Shown here one piece after another: positions 43,819 to 52,238 of a DNA stretch of 64,000 nucleotides. Made by a program: the position numbers and the translations under genes. The notes beneath the pieces are model-generated. The model ran no database searches and was not told where the DNA came from. It saw only the letters and a list, made by a program, of their open reading frames with translations. The stretch's first letter is position 1, and every line of letters starts with the position of its first letter. The stretch is from Mucilaginibacter rubeus (GTDB lineage: Bacteria > Bacteroidota > Bacteroidia > Sphingobacteriales > Sphingobacteriaceae): contig NZ_CP043450.1 of assembly GCF_003286415.2 (NCBI RefSeq), positions 7,564,001 to 7,628,000 of the forward strand, given 5' to 3'.

Positions 43819-43888
43819 GTTAAAAGCCGAAGGCTTAAAGCAAAACTCCTGCTCCTAAAGAAAGCTTTAAGCCTTCAGCTCAACTTAC
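43815..43888. repeat. Long imperfect palindrome after the lipocalin gene
   Basis: A perfect 13-bp inverted repeat, GAAGGCTTAAAGC (43829-43841) / GCTTTAAGCCTTC (43864-43876), is nested in outer arms GTAAGTT (43815-43821) / AACTTAC (43882-43888). The whole can fold as one ~74-nt hairpin without a T-tail. Confidence 0.7.
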
Positions 43889-43914
43889 GTCCTACAAAAC
43901 TATTATGAAAAAGA

Positions 43915-43941
43915 AAGGCCGCCCTATGAAAGAGCGGCCTT
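43915..43941 (-). terminator. Terminator of the M1 aminopeptidase gene
   Basis: AAGGCCGC (43915-43922) pairs with GCGGCCTT (43934-43941). On the minus strand the stem is followed by TCTTTTTC. It lies 25 bp past the peptidase stop. Confidence 0.75.
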
Positions 43942-43965
43942 CTGCATTTTAACTCTTATGATTAA

Positions 43966-46467
43966 TTATTTAGCGTCATTAATAGCTTGAATGGCATTAT
44001 CAGCAGCCTTTGCTGATGCATCATCTTTCATAGTAGTACGTGCTGCCTTTATACTTTCCAGTTGGGTAACTACAAAAGGAGCGGCGCCGTAAACTTTAAA
44101 TTTAATGCCTGCATTTTTAAGTTCTTCAATACCTTGCTGTGCATATTCGGGCTTGTTAACTTTAGCAGTCATATCGGCAAAGTTTTTAAGCGTATTGAAT
44201 TTTTCCTGAATGCCTGCTTCTGTAAATGCATGGTAAACAAATGGCCACTCGGCATCATTGCCATTAGCGGTGTACAGGTTAGTGATAGCGGTTGTTAGCG
44301 CGCCTTTATTGTCTTTTTCAAGGCCTTTGGCTAAGCTTAAGGCTTTGGCTGGGTCAAGTTGTCCAATAGCATTTAACGCGGCTCCCTGAACAGCGTATGA
44401 CTCGCTTGACATAGCCTGGGTGAATAAAGTCATGTTGCCGCTTGCTTTCAGTTTGCCCAAAGCGGTTATAGCAGCTGCCCTTACCAATGTATTGTTATCT
44501 GTTTGCGCCAATGAAATCAATATTGGCTGTGCAGCATTACGCACATCGTCTTTAGTAAGGTTTAATGCTTTGATGGTTTTAACCCGCAGACCGTAGTATT
44601 TATCCTTTAAAGCAGCAATCAGTATTTTTTGCGCTTGCGGACGGGTTTGGTCAGCCGCGGCAGCATCTATGGCCTCAAAGCGGTCGAGATAGTTAGGGGC
44701 ATTGAAATACTGGAATGAAAACTCATCAATAGTTTTAGCGTCGGTTTTCTTGGTCAGAAGGATTTTATCGGCGTCAACGTTTACGAGGTCGGGTTTGCCA
44801 GCCAGTTGATAGCTGATTGAATCTACCTTATCGTTCATCCATTCTTTATGGCGTACTTTTTTACCGCCCTGGTAAATATCAATTGCCATTGGCAGTTTAA
44901 AGGTTTGACCATCCTGCGTTTGTTTCAGGTAAACGGTTTCGGTTTTGGTAGCCTCATCCCATTTGTAGCTGATATTCAATATCGGGTGACCGGCACCATA
45001 ATACCATTGGTTAAAGTACCAGTTAAGGTCCTGACCACTGGCTTCTTCAAATGCTAAACGCAACTGTTGTGCTTCGCCATTTTTAAACGCATTTGTTTTT
45101 AGATAAATGTTAAGGCCTTTATAGAACGCGGCGTCGCCTAAATAGTTACGAAGCATGTTCAGGATGCGGCCACCTTTTTGGTAGGTTACAGCGTCAAAAA
45201 CATCTTCTTTGTCGGCATAGTAAAAACGAACCAGGTTTTTAGTATTAGCACCTGGTGAACGTAGGTAACTTTGCATATCGGCGTAATTATGCGCGTCAGC
45301 CTCATCTTTGCCGTATTTATGCTCGGCCCAAATGGTTTCGCTAAAGTTGGCGAAGGATTCATTTACCGTAAGGTTGCTCCAGCTTTCGGCGGTAACATAA
45401 TCGCCAAACCACTGATGGAAAAGTTCGTGAACGATGGTGCTACGCCCATTGTTATAATTAGCGTCAATCAGTTCGCGGTGAGTTGCCTGTACATAATCGC
45501 CATGTAGGGTAGCTGATGTATTCTCCATCGCGCCGCTCACATAATCACGAACCACAATCTGCGAGTATTTAACCCATGGAAAATCAACACCCAGTGTTTT
45601 TGAATAAAAGTCGATAGCTTCCGGGGTAAAGCCAAAAATTTCTTTGGCGTAAGGAGCGTATTTTGGTTCAAGGTAATAGCTTACCTCTTTATCTTTCCAT
45701 TTGTCTTTATAGATCTTGAAATCGCCAACAGCCATCATAAACAAGTACGGCGAGTGTGGCAGATCCTGTTTCCAGGTATCGGTACGGGTACCATCGGCAT
45801 TTGTTTTTTGAGCGGTTAGTTTACCGTTTGATAGGGTTACGTACTTTGCCGGTACGGTCATGGTGATCTCTTCGGTAGTTTTTTGGCTTGGCTTATCAAT
45901 AGTAGGGAACCAGGCCGATGAGCTTTCAGTTTCGCCCTGAGTCCAGATCTGGGTTGGCTTATCTTTTTCGGTACCATCAGGATTGATGAAATATAAACCT
46001 TTAGCATCGTTGATAGCCGCGCTGCCTTTTTCTTTTAGTTCATTAGGCTTGGCGGTATAATCAATGTAAATGGTATAGCTTTCGTTATTGTGGTAAACTT
46101 TATCCAGTTTAATAGCTACCGAAAGGCTATCCTGGTAAGTAAATTTTAGTGGAACGTTTTTACCATTTTTTACTACCGAAATGTTTTTAAGGTCCATGCC
46201 TTTAGCATCAAGCCTTAAGCTATCGGTTGGATAAAAATGTGGTTTTAAAGTAACCCATTCTTTACCGTACAGGTAACGTTTTTTGTAATCGAACCTAACA
46301 TCAAGCTTGGTGTGGATGAGGTCGTTGATCTTGGTTGGTACGGCCCGGTAAATTTTTAAAGCCGGATTTTCAGGTTGAGGGGTTTGCTGCGCGTAGGCAG
46401 TAGTCATTGCCGCTGCGATAAGGGCACACGACAGCATGAGTTGTTTTAGAGGTTTTCGATCAGTCAT
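43966..46467 (-). CDS. Secreted M1-family zinc aminopeptidase
   Basis: 833 residues. The signal peptide (~1-26) ends MTTAYAQ. The N-terminal beta domain precedes the catalytic domain with GAMENTSATL (exopeptidase GAMEN motif), the zinc site VHELFHQWFG (~345) and the third ligand Glu in NESFANF. The C-terminal ~230 residues are helical HEAT-like repeats (LVRAAAITALGKL, YAVQGAALNAIGQL). It trims N-terminal residues from peptides in the periplasm. Single gene with its own terminator. Confidence 0.95.
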   Translation of the reverse strand: MTDRKPLKQLMLSCALIAAAMTTAYAQQTPQPENPALKIYRAVPTKINDLIHTKLDVRFDYKKRYLYGKEWVTLKPHFYPTDSLRLDAKGMDLKNISVVKNGKNVPLKFTYQDSLSVAIKLDKVYHNNESYTIYIDYTAKPNELKEKGSAAINDAKGLYFINPDGTEKDKPTQIWTQGETESSSAWFPTIDKPSQKTTEEITMTVPAKYVTLSNGKLTAQKTNADGTRTDTWKQDLPHSPYLFMMAVGDFKIYKDKWKDKEVSYYLEPKYAPYAKEIFGFTPEAIDFYSKTLGVDFPWVKYSQIVVRDYVSGAMENTSATLHGDYVQATHRELIDANYNNGRSTIVHELFHQWFGDYVTAESWSNLTVNESFANFSETIWAEHKYGKDEADAHNYADMQSYLRSPGANTKNLVRFYYADKEDVFDAVTYQKGGRILNMLRNYLGDAAFYKGLNIYLKTNAFKNGEAQQLRLAFEEASGQDLNWYFNQWYYGAGHPILNISYKWDEATKTETVYLKQTQDGQTFKLPMAIDIYQGGKKVRHKEWMNDKVDSISYQLAGKPDLVNVDADKILLTKKTDAKTIDEFSFQYFNAPNYLDRFEAIDAAAADQTRPQAQKILIAALKDKYYGLRVKTIKALNLTKDDVRNAAQPILISLAQTDNNTLVRAAAITALGKLKASGNMTLFTQAMSSESYAVQGAALNAIGQLDPAKALSLAKGLEKDNKGALTTAITNLYTANGNDAEWPFVYHAFTEAGIQEKFNTLKNFADMTAKVNKPEYAQQGIEELKNAGIKFKVYGAAPFVVTQLESIKAARTTMKDDASAKAADNAIQAINDAK

Positions 46468-46523
46468 ATATTTAATAACAACAAGTTAGCTTTTTTTACA
46501 AGCTGTTGAGGATAGTTAATTTT

Positions 46524-46531
46524 CAAATATA
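46524..46531 (-). promoter_or_regulatory. Putative -7 element TATATTTG for the M1 aminopeptidase
   Basis: On the minus strand TATATTTG matches TAnnTTTG, 56 bp upstream of the ATG at 46467. No sure -33 box is visible. Confidence 0.5.
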
Positions 46532-46661
46532 CATCCCGGCAGCTAAAATGTTTTGTGCGTAAATCACCTATGACGCGCGGGGCAAGATTATGTTACGCAC
46601 AGGCAACTGATTTTAATTTTGAATATCATAGCTAAAGACCAATGTCCTTATATTTACCACC

Positions 46662-48137
46662 ATGCCTCTTCCTAAAAAAGCTTTAATTATTGGTGCCGGC
46701 GTAGCCGGAATTGCTGCGGCTATTCGTTTGGCGATAAAAGGATATGAGGTTGAAGTTTATGAAACCAATAGTTATCCGGGTGGCAAGCTTAATCAATTTG
46801 AGCAGGATGGCTACCGCTTTGACGCCGGCCCGAGCCTGTTCACCATGCCGCAATATGTTGATGAGCTTTTTGAACTGGCTGGTAAAAAACCTTCGGATTA
46901 TTTCCGGTACCAAAAGCTGGATCCCGTTTGCAAATACTTTTATGAAGACGGTACCCGTTTAATTGCCTATGCTGATTTTAATAAGTTTGGGAGCGAGGTA
47001 CAAGCACAAACCGGAGAGCCTGCTCACTCTGTAAAGCTGTACTTTGAAAACAGCAGCAGGATCTACAATATCACCAATCACGTTTTTTTAGAACGGTCCC
47101 TGCACCGGCTTAAAACTTACCTACGTTGGGATACACTTAAGTCGGTATTCAGGTTTGGGAAAATAGATGCTTTCCGTAGCATGCACAGGGCTAATCAAAG
47201 TTTTTTTAAGGATAAACGCATTGTACAGTTTTTTGACAGATATGCAACCTATAACGGCTCCAACCCTTATCATGCACCGGCTACGCTGAACGTGATCCCG
47301 CACCTGGAGCAACACTTTGGTGCTTATTTCCCTGAAGGTGGTATGTATAGTATAACTTCAGGGCTGGTAAAACTGGCGGAATCATTAGGCGCGAAATTTC
47401 ATTACAATTGCCCCGTAACAGAAATTGTTTTAGATGGGAAAACAGTAAAAGGTATCTGGGTGAATGAGAGGATCATTGAAGGTGATATGGTGGTATCCAA
47501 TATGGATATCTGGTTTACTTATCACAAATTGTTAAAGGCCTACCCAAGCCTTCACCCTCAAAAAATACTAAGCCAAGAGCGGAGCAGTTCGGCATTGATA
47601 TTTTACTGGGGAATAAAACAGTCTTTTAAAGAGCTCGATCTGCATAATATTTTTTTCAGTGCCGATTACGAGGCTGAGTTTGACCATATCTGGCAACAAA
47701 AGGCTATCTGTGATGATCCTACGGTTTACCTCAATATCAGCTCAAAATATAAGCCTAATGATGCGCCTGGGGATTGCGAAAACTGGTTTGTAATGATCAA
47801 TGTACCTGCCAATGCCGGGCAGGACTGGGATAGCCTTATAGCCCGCGCGCGGGAAAGTATCTTAAATAAGTTAAGCCGACTGTTAGGTAAAGACATTAGC
47901 AAACTTATCGCCACTGAAAGTATCCTTGATCCGCGGAGTATCGAAAGCCGTACGTCTTCCTACCAGGGTTCGCTTTATGGTACCAGTTCAAACAGTCAGT
48001 TCGCTGCTTTTTTAAGGCATGCTAACAGATCGTCGAAGATAAAGGAGCTATATTTTTGCGGTGGAAGTGTGCATCCGGGAGGAGGGATTCCGCTGTGTTT
48101 GCTATCGGCAAAAATTGTGAGCGGGTTGATTGATTAA
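46662..48137 (+). CDS. crtD: Carotenoid desaturase, probably CrtD (1-hydroxycarotenoid 3,4-desaturase)
   Basis: 491 residues of the CrtI/CrtD flavoprotein family. The FAD-binding GxGxxG lies in IIGAGVAGIAAAIRLA, followed by ETNSYPGGKLNQFEQDGYRFDAGPS-type sequence. The segment FFDRYATYNGSNPYHAPATLN is, from memory, more typical of flavobacterial CrtD than of phytoene desaturase CrtI, and the C-terminus has FCGGSVHPGGGIPLCLLSAKI. With CruF-like and CrtW-like genes a few kb away, action on a 1-hydroxylated carotenoid is plausible. CrtI remains the alternative; a phylogeny would decide. Confidence 0.75.
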   Translation: MPLPKKALIIGAGVAGIAAAIRLAIKGYEVEVYETNSYPGGKLNQFEQDGYRFDAGPSLFTMPQYVDELFELAGKKPSDYFRYQKLDPVCKYFYEDGTRLIAYADFNKFGSEVQAQTGEPAHSVKLYFENSSRIYNITNHVFLERSLHRLKTYLRWDTLKSVFRFGKIDAFRSMHRANQSFFKDKRIVQFFDRYATYNGSNPYHAPATLNVIPHLEQHFGAYFPEGGMYSITSGLVKLAESLGAKFHYNCPVTEIVLDGKTVKGIWVNERIIEGDMVVSNMDIWFTYHKLLKAYPSLHPQKILSQERSSSALIFYWGIKQSFKELDLHNIFFSADYEAEFDHIWQQKAICDDPTVYLNISSKYKPNDAPGDCENWFVMINVPANAGQDWDSLIARARESILNKLSRLLGKDISKLIATESILDPRSIESRTSSYQGSLYGTSSNSQFAAFLRHANRSSKIKELYFCGGSVHPGGGIPLCLLSAKIVSGLID

Positions 48138-48305
48138 CAATGCCGCCTAAAATGTAGAGATACATCTCTTCAAATGATAAATACATAATTTTAACGAAAG
48201 ATAATTTTACCAATTATTTTACTGATATTGTGGCGCTGATTCGATTTGGCCTGAAAACCAGTAGGCTATGTATTGTTTCGGTACAAAAACCAATTATAAC
48301 GAGAT
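48138..48305. other. Short AT-rich gap, no feature recognised
   Basis: The gap contains a weak AGAGA-TACA-TCTCT palindrome near 48157-48170 and no promoter match that I trust for the amylase gene. Confidence 0.3.
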
Positions 48306-50243
48306 ATGACAATCAAGAATGTTTACTTATTACTTGCCGGACTTTTATTGGCCGGTTTTACTTCATGCAAGAAGAAGGATGTTTTGCCGGGCAATACCGG
48401 GAACGTTCCCGGTGATACGACGGTGAGTACCGGGAAGGCATTACCGGCAGGGGCTAAGGATGGTGTTACCTTCATCAACTCGGGTAAATCGGTAATTTTT
48501 AACCTGTATGCACCCGGCAAAAAATCGGTATCGGTAATAGGCGATTTTAACGGTTGGGACGCTAATGATACCAAAGCCGTTATGAACAACACGCCTGACG
48601 GCAAACGCTGGTGGGTACAGATAGATAACATTGACCCATCTACCGAGTATGGCTACCAGTTTTATATTGATAAATCATTAAAAGTGGCCGACCCATATAC
48701 CGAAAAGGTGCTTGATCCGGATAATGATTCATACATCTCGTCAGATACGTATCCGAACCTGAAGAAATATCCAACAGGAAAAACTACCGGTAATGTAAGT
48801 GTGTTTCAGGCCAATCAGCCTGCATACAGCTGGAAAAACACGAGTTTTACCCGTCCCGACAAAAAGAACCTGGTTGTTTACGAGCTATTGGTACGGGATT
48901 TTATTGATGCCCATAACTATCAAACCCTTACCGATACTTTAAAATATCTATCAAATTTGGGTGTTAACGCCGTTGAGTTAATGCCAATTAATGAATTTGA
49001 AGGAAACCTTTCATGGGGTTATAACCCATCTTTTTATTTTGCGCCTGACAAGTACTACGGTACCAAAAATGCATTGAAAGCTTTTATAGACGAGTGCCAC
49101 TCACGCGGTATAGCCGTGATCCAGGACATTGTGCTTAACCACTCGTTTGGTCAATCGCCTATGGTGCAAATGTATTTTAATACGGCAGCCGGCAAGCCTG
49201 CGGCTAATAACCCCTGGTATAATGTTGACCCTACGCATCCCTATAATGTTGGCTACCAGTTTAACCACGAAAGTGCCGATACCAAATATTTTGTGAAGAA
49301 CGTACTCAAATTCTGGATGACGGAGTATAAGATCGACGGTTTCCGCTTTGACCTTTCCAAAGGGTTTACGCAGGTTAATTATGGCACTTCTGATGCTGCT
49401 GTAGGTCCGTGGGGACAATATGATGCCAGTCGCGTGGCTATTTGGAAAGATTATAACAATTACATTAAAAGTATCGACAATAATAATTTCTACGTGATAC
49501 TGGAGCACTTTGCGGCTAACCAGGAGGAGAAAGAACTGGCCGGCGAAGGCATGATGCTTTGGAATAACCTGAACTACAATGCCAATGAAGCCACCATGGG
49601 CTGGCTAACCAATTCCAATTTCCAGGGCCTGTTTTACGATCAGCATACGTTTACGCAGCCTTATAACCTGGTAAGCTACTTTGAAAGCCATGACGAAGAA
49701 CGCCTGCAATTTAAAAACGAAAGCTACGGTAACAGCTATAATGGCTATAATGTAAAAGATAGAAACACCGGTCTGGCCCGCGAAGAAATGGCAGCAGCAT
49801 TCCTGTTCTCGGTTCCGGGGCCTAAAATGCTCTGGCAGTTTGGTGAGCTTGGCTATGATGTAAGTATTGATCAGGGCGGCCGTACCAGCAATAAGCCCAT
49901 CTACTGGAACTACAATACCGACCCTAACAGACGGCATTTATATGGCATTTACGCCAAAATGATTAAAATGAAAGAGAAGAATGCTGTATTTGCGTCAACA
50001 AATTCTACTTATGATCTTGCGGGTGCTGTTAAAACCATCCAGTTAAAAGATGCCAGCGCCAATGTTGAAGTAGTTGGTAATTTTGATGTGATGCCGCAAT
50101 CAGCCAGTATCAGCTTCCCATCAACCGGAACATGGTATGACAATATTACCAAAACCAGCATAAATGTAACATCATTGCCATATTCCATGACCTTGCAACC
50201 GGGCGAATATCATGTGTACAGTAGTGTTGTTTTACAGCAATAA
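48306..50243 (+). CDS. GH13 alpha-amylase-type lipoprotein
   Basis: 645 residues. The lipoprotein signal ends LLAGFTSC. An N-terminal E-set/CBM48-like domain (~50-140, VIFNLYAPGKKSVSVIGDFNGWD) precedes a GH13 TIM barrel. The four conserved regions are DIVLNHS, DGFRFDLSKGF (nucleophile Asp ~346), VILEHFA (acid Glu ~399) and FESHDEE (~461). A C-terminal beta domain ends LQPGEYHVYSS. It should cleave alpha-glucans at the cell surface or in the periplasm. No SusC/D pair is adjacent. Confidence 0.93.
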   Translation: MTIKNVYLLLAGLLLAGFTSCKKKDVLPGNTGNVPGDTTVSTGKALPAGAKDGVTFINSGKSVIFNLYAPGKKSVSVIGDFNGWDANDTKAVMNNTPDGKRWWVQIDNIDPSTEYGYQFYIDKSLKVADPYTEKVLDPDNDSYISSDTYPNLKKYPTGKTTGNVSVFQANQPAYSWKNTSFTRPDKKNLVVYELLVRDFIDAHNYQTLTDTLKYLSNLGVNAVELMPINEFEGNLSWGYNPSFYFAPDKYYGTKNALKAFIDECHSRGIAVIQDIVLNHSFGQSPMVQMYFNTAAGKPAANNPWYNVDPTHPYNVGYQFNHESADTKYFVKNVLKFWMTEYKIDGFRFDLSKGFTQVNYGTSDAAVGPWGQYDASRVAIWKDYNNYIKSIDNNNFYVILEHFAANQEEKELAGEGMMLWNNLNYNANEATMGWLTNSNFQGLFYDQHTFTQPYNLVSYFESHDEERLQFKNESYGNSYNGYNVKDRNTGLAREEMAAAFLFSVPGPKMLWQFGELGYDVSIDQGGRTSNKPIYWNYNTDPNRRHLYGIYAKMIKMKEKNAVFASTNSTYDLAGAVKTIQLKDASANVEVVGNFDVMPQSASISFPSTGTWYDNITKTSINVTSLPYSMTLQPGEYHVYSSVVLQQ

Positions 50244-50386
50244 AGAAGTTAAAACACTAAGAGTTAAGGCTTCTGGCCGATAGGTAATGATACTTTTACA
50301 TTCCGCTTTGGGGTGAATGGTTATACTCTTAAAAACTATAAAGGTGTAATTGCCTTATTTTTAAATAATTATTGGATTTTAATGTA

Positions 50387-50394
50387 TATCTTTG
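50387..50394 (+). promoter_or_regulatory. Putative -7 element TATCTTTG for the cold-shock gene
   Basis: TATCTTTG is an exact TAnnTTTG match, 19 bp before the ATG at 50414. A short AT-rich leader would result. The -33 region shows no clear TTTG. Confidence 0.65.
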
Positions 50395-50413
50395 CAATCT
50401 TAAATAAAATATA

Positions 50414-50602
50414 ATGCAAGGAACAGTAAAATTCTTTAATGAAACCAAAGGTTTCGGATTTATTACACCAACTAACGGTGGCGCCGAAGTTTTTGTACAC
50501 GTATCAGGTTTGATTGACACTATTCGTGAAAACGATAGCGTTACCTACGATGTAGAACAAGGCAAAAAAGGCCTAAATGCGGTAAATGTAAAAGTAGCTT
50601 AA
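50414..50602 (+). CDS. CspA-family cold-shock protein
   Basis: 62 residues, a single cold-shock domain. It starts MQGTVKFFNETKGFGFI, which contains RNP1 (KGFGFI), and RNP2 is read in EVFVHVSGL. Such proteins bind single-stranded RNA and DNA and melt RNA structure. It is slightly shorter than the ~67-70 residues usual in Proteobacteria. Own promoter and own terminator. Confidence 0.96.
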   Translation: MQGTVKFFNETKGFGFITPTNGGAEVFVHVSGLIDTIRENDSVTYDVEQGKKGLNAVNVKVA

Positions 50603-50628
50603 ACTATCAATTATATAAAAATCGTACA

Positions 50629-50661
50629 GCATCTGTTCAGCAATGGGCAGATGCTTTTTTT
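50629..50661 (+). terminator. Terminator of the cold-shock gene
   Basis: GCATCTG (50629-50635) pairs with CAGATGC (50648-50654), followed by seven T (50655-50661). Confidence 0.9.
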
Positions 50662-50671
50662 ATGCAATAAA

Positions 50672-50703
50672 AAAGCCCGATGTATATAATATCATCAGGC
50701 TTT
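50672..50703 (-). terminator. Terminator of hemH
   Basis: AAAGCCCGATG (50672-50682) pairs with CATCAGGCTTT (50693-50703) except for one mismatch. On the minus strand it is followed by a T-run (complement of the A-run before 50672). It lies 22 bp past the hemH stop. Confidence 0.8.
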
Positions 50704-50725
50704 CATTTATATCTATTAAGCTTTT

Positions 50726-51751
50726 TTAGGCAACTACCGGATTTACCATTTGTACTAAAGCTTCAATAAACTTGGGAGCGTCGTTCAGGCTTTCTACCAG
50801 TTGAACATGCTCTCCGCCCAGTGCTTTAAACTCATCACCGTACTCCGTTGTTACTTCGTATACAGTTTCAAGGCAGTCGGCAACAAAGGCCGGACAGAAT
50901 ACCAGTAAACGCTTTTTTCCTTCTTTAGCCAGTTGGGCTACAATTTCGCTGGTATAAGGTTGTACCCATGGGTCGTTACCCAGGCGTGATTGAAAGCAGA
51001 TGGTATATTTCTCTCTCGGGATCCCCATTTTATCAGCTATTAGCTTCGCAGTATGGTGCGATTGTGCCGAATAGCAAAACCTGTTGGCATCGGTTAGCGT
51101 CTCGCAGCAACCTGATGATTTAAGGCAATGGTTATGTGTATGATCGGCTTTAATCAGCTGCCTTTGCGGCAAGCCGTGAAAGCTGAACAAAACATGATCG
51201 TACGTATCCGGATTATATTTTTGCGCGTTGTCGGCAAAAGTTTCAATCATTAGTTCGTTATCATGAAACGAGTTAATAAAGGTGATATTTGGCGATGTTG
51301 GCCATTTACCCACAATATCCATAATCTTTTCATAAACAGAACCGGTACTGGCCGAAGCATATTGCGGAAACAAAGGAATCACCTGGATACTTTCAACAAG
51401 GGCTGCTTTCAGTTTCTCCAAAGCCGATTCTATAGAAGGGTTTTGGTAGCGCATGGCCAGCTCAACCATATACTCATCGCCGAGGCGCTGCTGTAACGCT
51501 TTTTGCTGTAAAACGCTATAATGTAATAGTGGTGAGCCTGTTTTGGGGTCCCAAATGGCCTGGTACAATTTGGCCGATTTTGGCGCCCTGAAAGGAACAA
51601 TAAGGCCTTTTACTAAAATGGTACGTGAAAGGGTTCCAATATCAATAACCCGGGGGTCCATTAAAAACTCATTCAAATAACGCTTAACATCTGCTGTACT
51701 CGGGCTATCCGGTGTGCCCAGGTTAACCAGTAAAATTCCTTTTTTAGCCAT
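50726..51751 (-). CDS. hemH: Ferrochelatase
   Basis: 341 residues from ATG 51751 (MAKKGILLVNLGTPDSPS). The frame is open 8 codons further, but the -7 element at 51764-51771 favours 51751. Conserved blocks are FPQYASASTGSV, LFSFHGLPQRQL (catalytic His), TICFQSRLGNDPWVQPYT and CPAFVADCLETVYE (Glu). It inserts Fe2+ into protoporphyrin IX. A cysteine cluster (HCLKSSGCCETLTDANRFC) follows the catalytic His, and could hold an internal Fe-S cluster as proposed for some bacterial ferrochelatases; that is inference. Confidence 0.95.
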   Translation of the reverse strand: MAKKGILLVNLGTPDSPSTADVKRYLNEFLMDPRVIDIGTLSRTILVKGLIVPFRAPKSAKLYQAIWDPKTGSPLLHYSVLQQKALQQRLGDEYMVELAMRYQNPSIESALEKLKAALVESIQVIPLFPQYASASTGSVYEKIMDIVGKWPTSPNITFINSFHDNELMIETFADNAQKYNPDTYDHVLFSFHGLPQRQLIKADHTHNHCLKSSGCCETLTDANRFCYSAQSHHTAKLIADKMGIPREKYTICFQSRLGNDPWVQPYTSEIVAQLAKEGKKRLLVFCPAFVADCLETVYEVTTEYGDEFKALGGEHVQLVESLNDAPKFIEALVQMVNPVVA

Positions 51752-51763
51752 AATTATCAGGTA

Positions 51764-51771
51764 CAAAAGTA
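51764..51771 (-). promoter_or_regulatory. Putative -7 element TACTTTTG for hemH
   Basis: TACTTTTG on the minus strand fits TAnnTTTG. Its distance to the ATG at 51751 implies a very short leader. Confidence 0.55.
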
Positions 51772-51866
51772 ACAAAAAATGCCCCGTAACTTATGACGGT
51801 GGTCACAAATTACAAATAAATGAGGTGTAAGGTTTTGGTGTTGCAATACTTTCTGTTATCTACTCC

Positions 51867-51920
51867 CGTCATTGCGAGGCACGAAGCAATCCCCTACTTT
51901 ACAGGGGGGACGTGCTTGGC
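51867..51920. repeat. Dispersed palindromic repeat (GAAGCAATC family), copy 3
   Basis: The left arm CGTCATTGCGAGGCACGAAG (51867-51886) is followed by CAATCCCCTA, and the right arm GGGGGGACGTGCTTGGC (51904-51920) is a degenerate mirror. It is the best-preserved left arm of the three copies in this window. Confidence 0.7.
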
Positions 51921-51929
51921 GGCTGTGCT

Positions 51930-52072
51930 GTCCGAAGTATCTGACTTCGGACGCCTATGCTTGTAGTCTTCAGACTACTGTATTGTGTTATTAAGAAGCT
52001 ATTTGCAGTTTTACTAATATGCCTGTAGTTGCAAACTACAAACATATTGGTTCGAAGTCAGAGACTTCGAAC
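51930..52072. repeat. Cluster of four REP-like palindromes in A-B-B-A order
   Basis: Type A: GTCCGAAGT 51930-51938 / ACTTCGGAC 51944-51952, and GTTCGAAGTC 52050-52059 / GACTTCGAAC 52063-52072. Type B: GTAGTCT 51963-51969 / AGACTAC 51972-51978, and TGTAGTT 52024-52030 / AACTACA 52034-52040, the latter extended by AATATG/CATATT. All stems are perfect. The arrangement recalls REP doublets mobilised by RAYT transposases; no such transposase is in the window. Confidence 0.75.
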
Positions 52073-52119
52073 AGCGAAGGTGATTGTTGGGAGTGAATTT
52101 TGATCAGTTTTAAAATATG

Positions 52120-52212
52120 GGCGTTGCCTGCGGCCCGGGCTATCCGCTGCAAGTCCTCGCTTTGCCTGATAACAAATCCGGCGCACGCTGTGGGCTTTAC
52201 GCTTCTATTCCT
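52120..52212 (-). repeat. Dispersed GC-rich element with AGCGGATAGCCC core, copy 2
   Basis: Reads on the minus strand from GGAATAGAAGCG (52212 down) to the 25-nt core 52147-52123, which is identical to 37962-37986. The middle differs in length and sequence from copy 1. It lies just past the 3' end of the crtW-like gene. Confidence 0.7.
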
Positions 52213-52238
52213 AACGCGGCTACCGCGCAATTGGCGAA

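Noticed and set aside
51930..52072. CRISPR array
   Set aside because: The repeated units are palindromes of two alternating types with unequal spacing, without direct repeats or cas genes.
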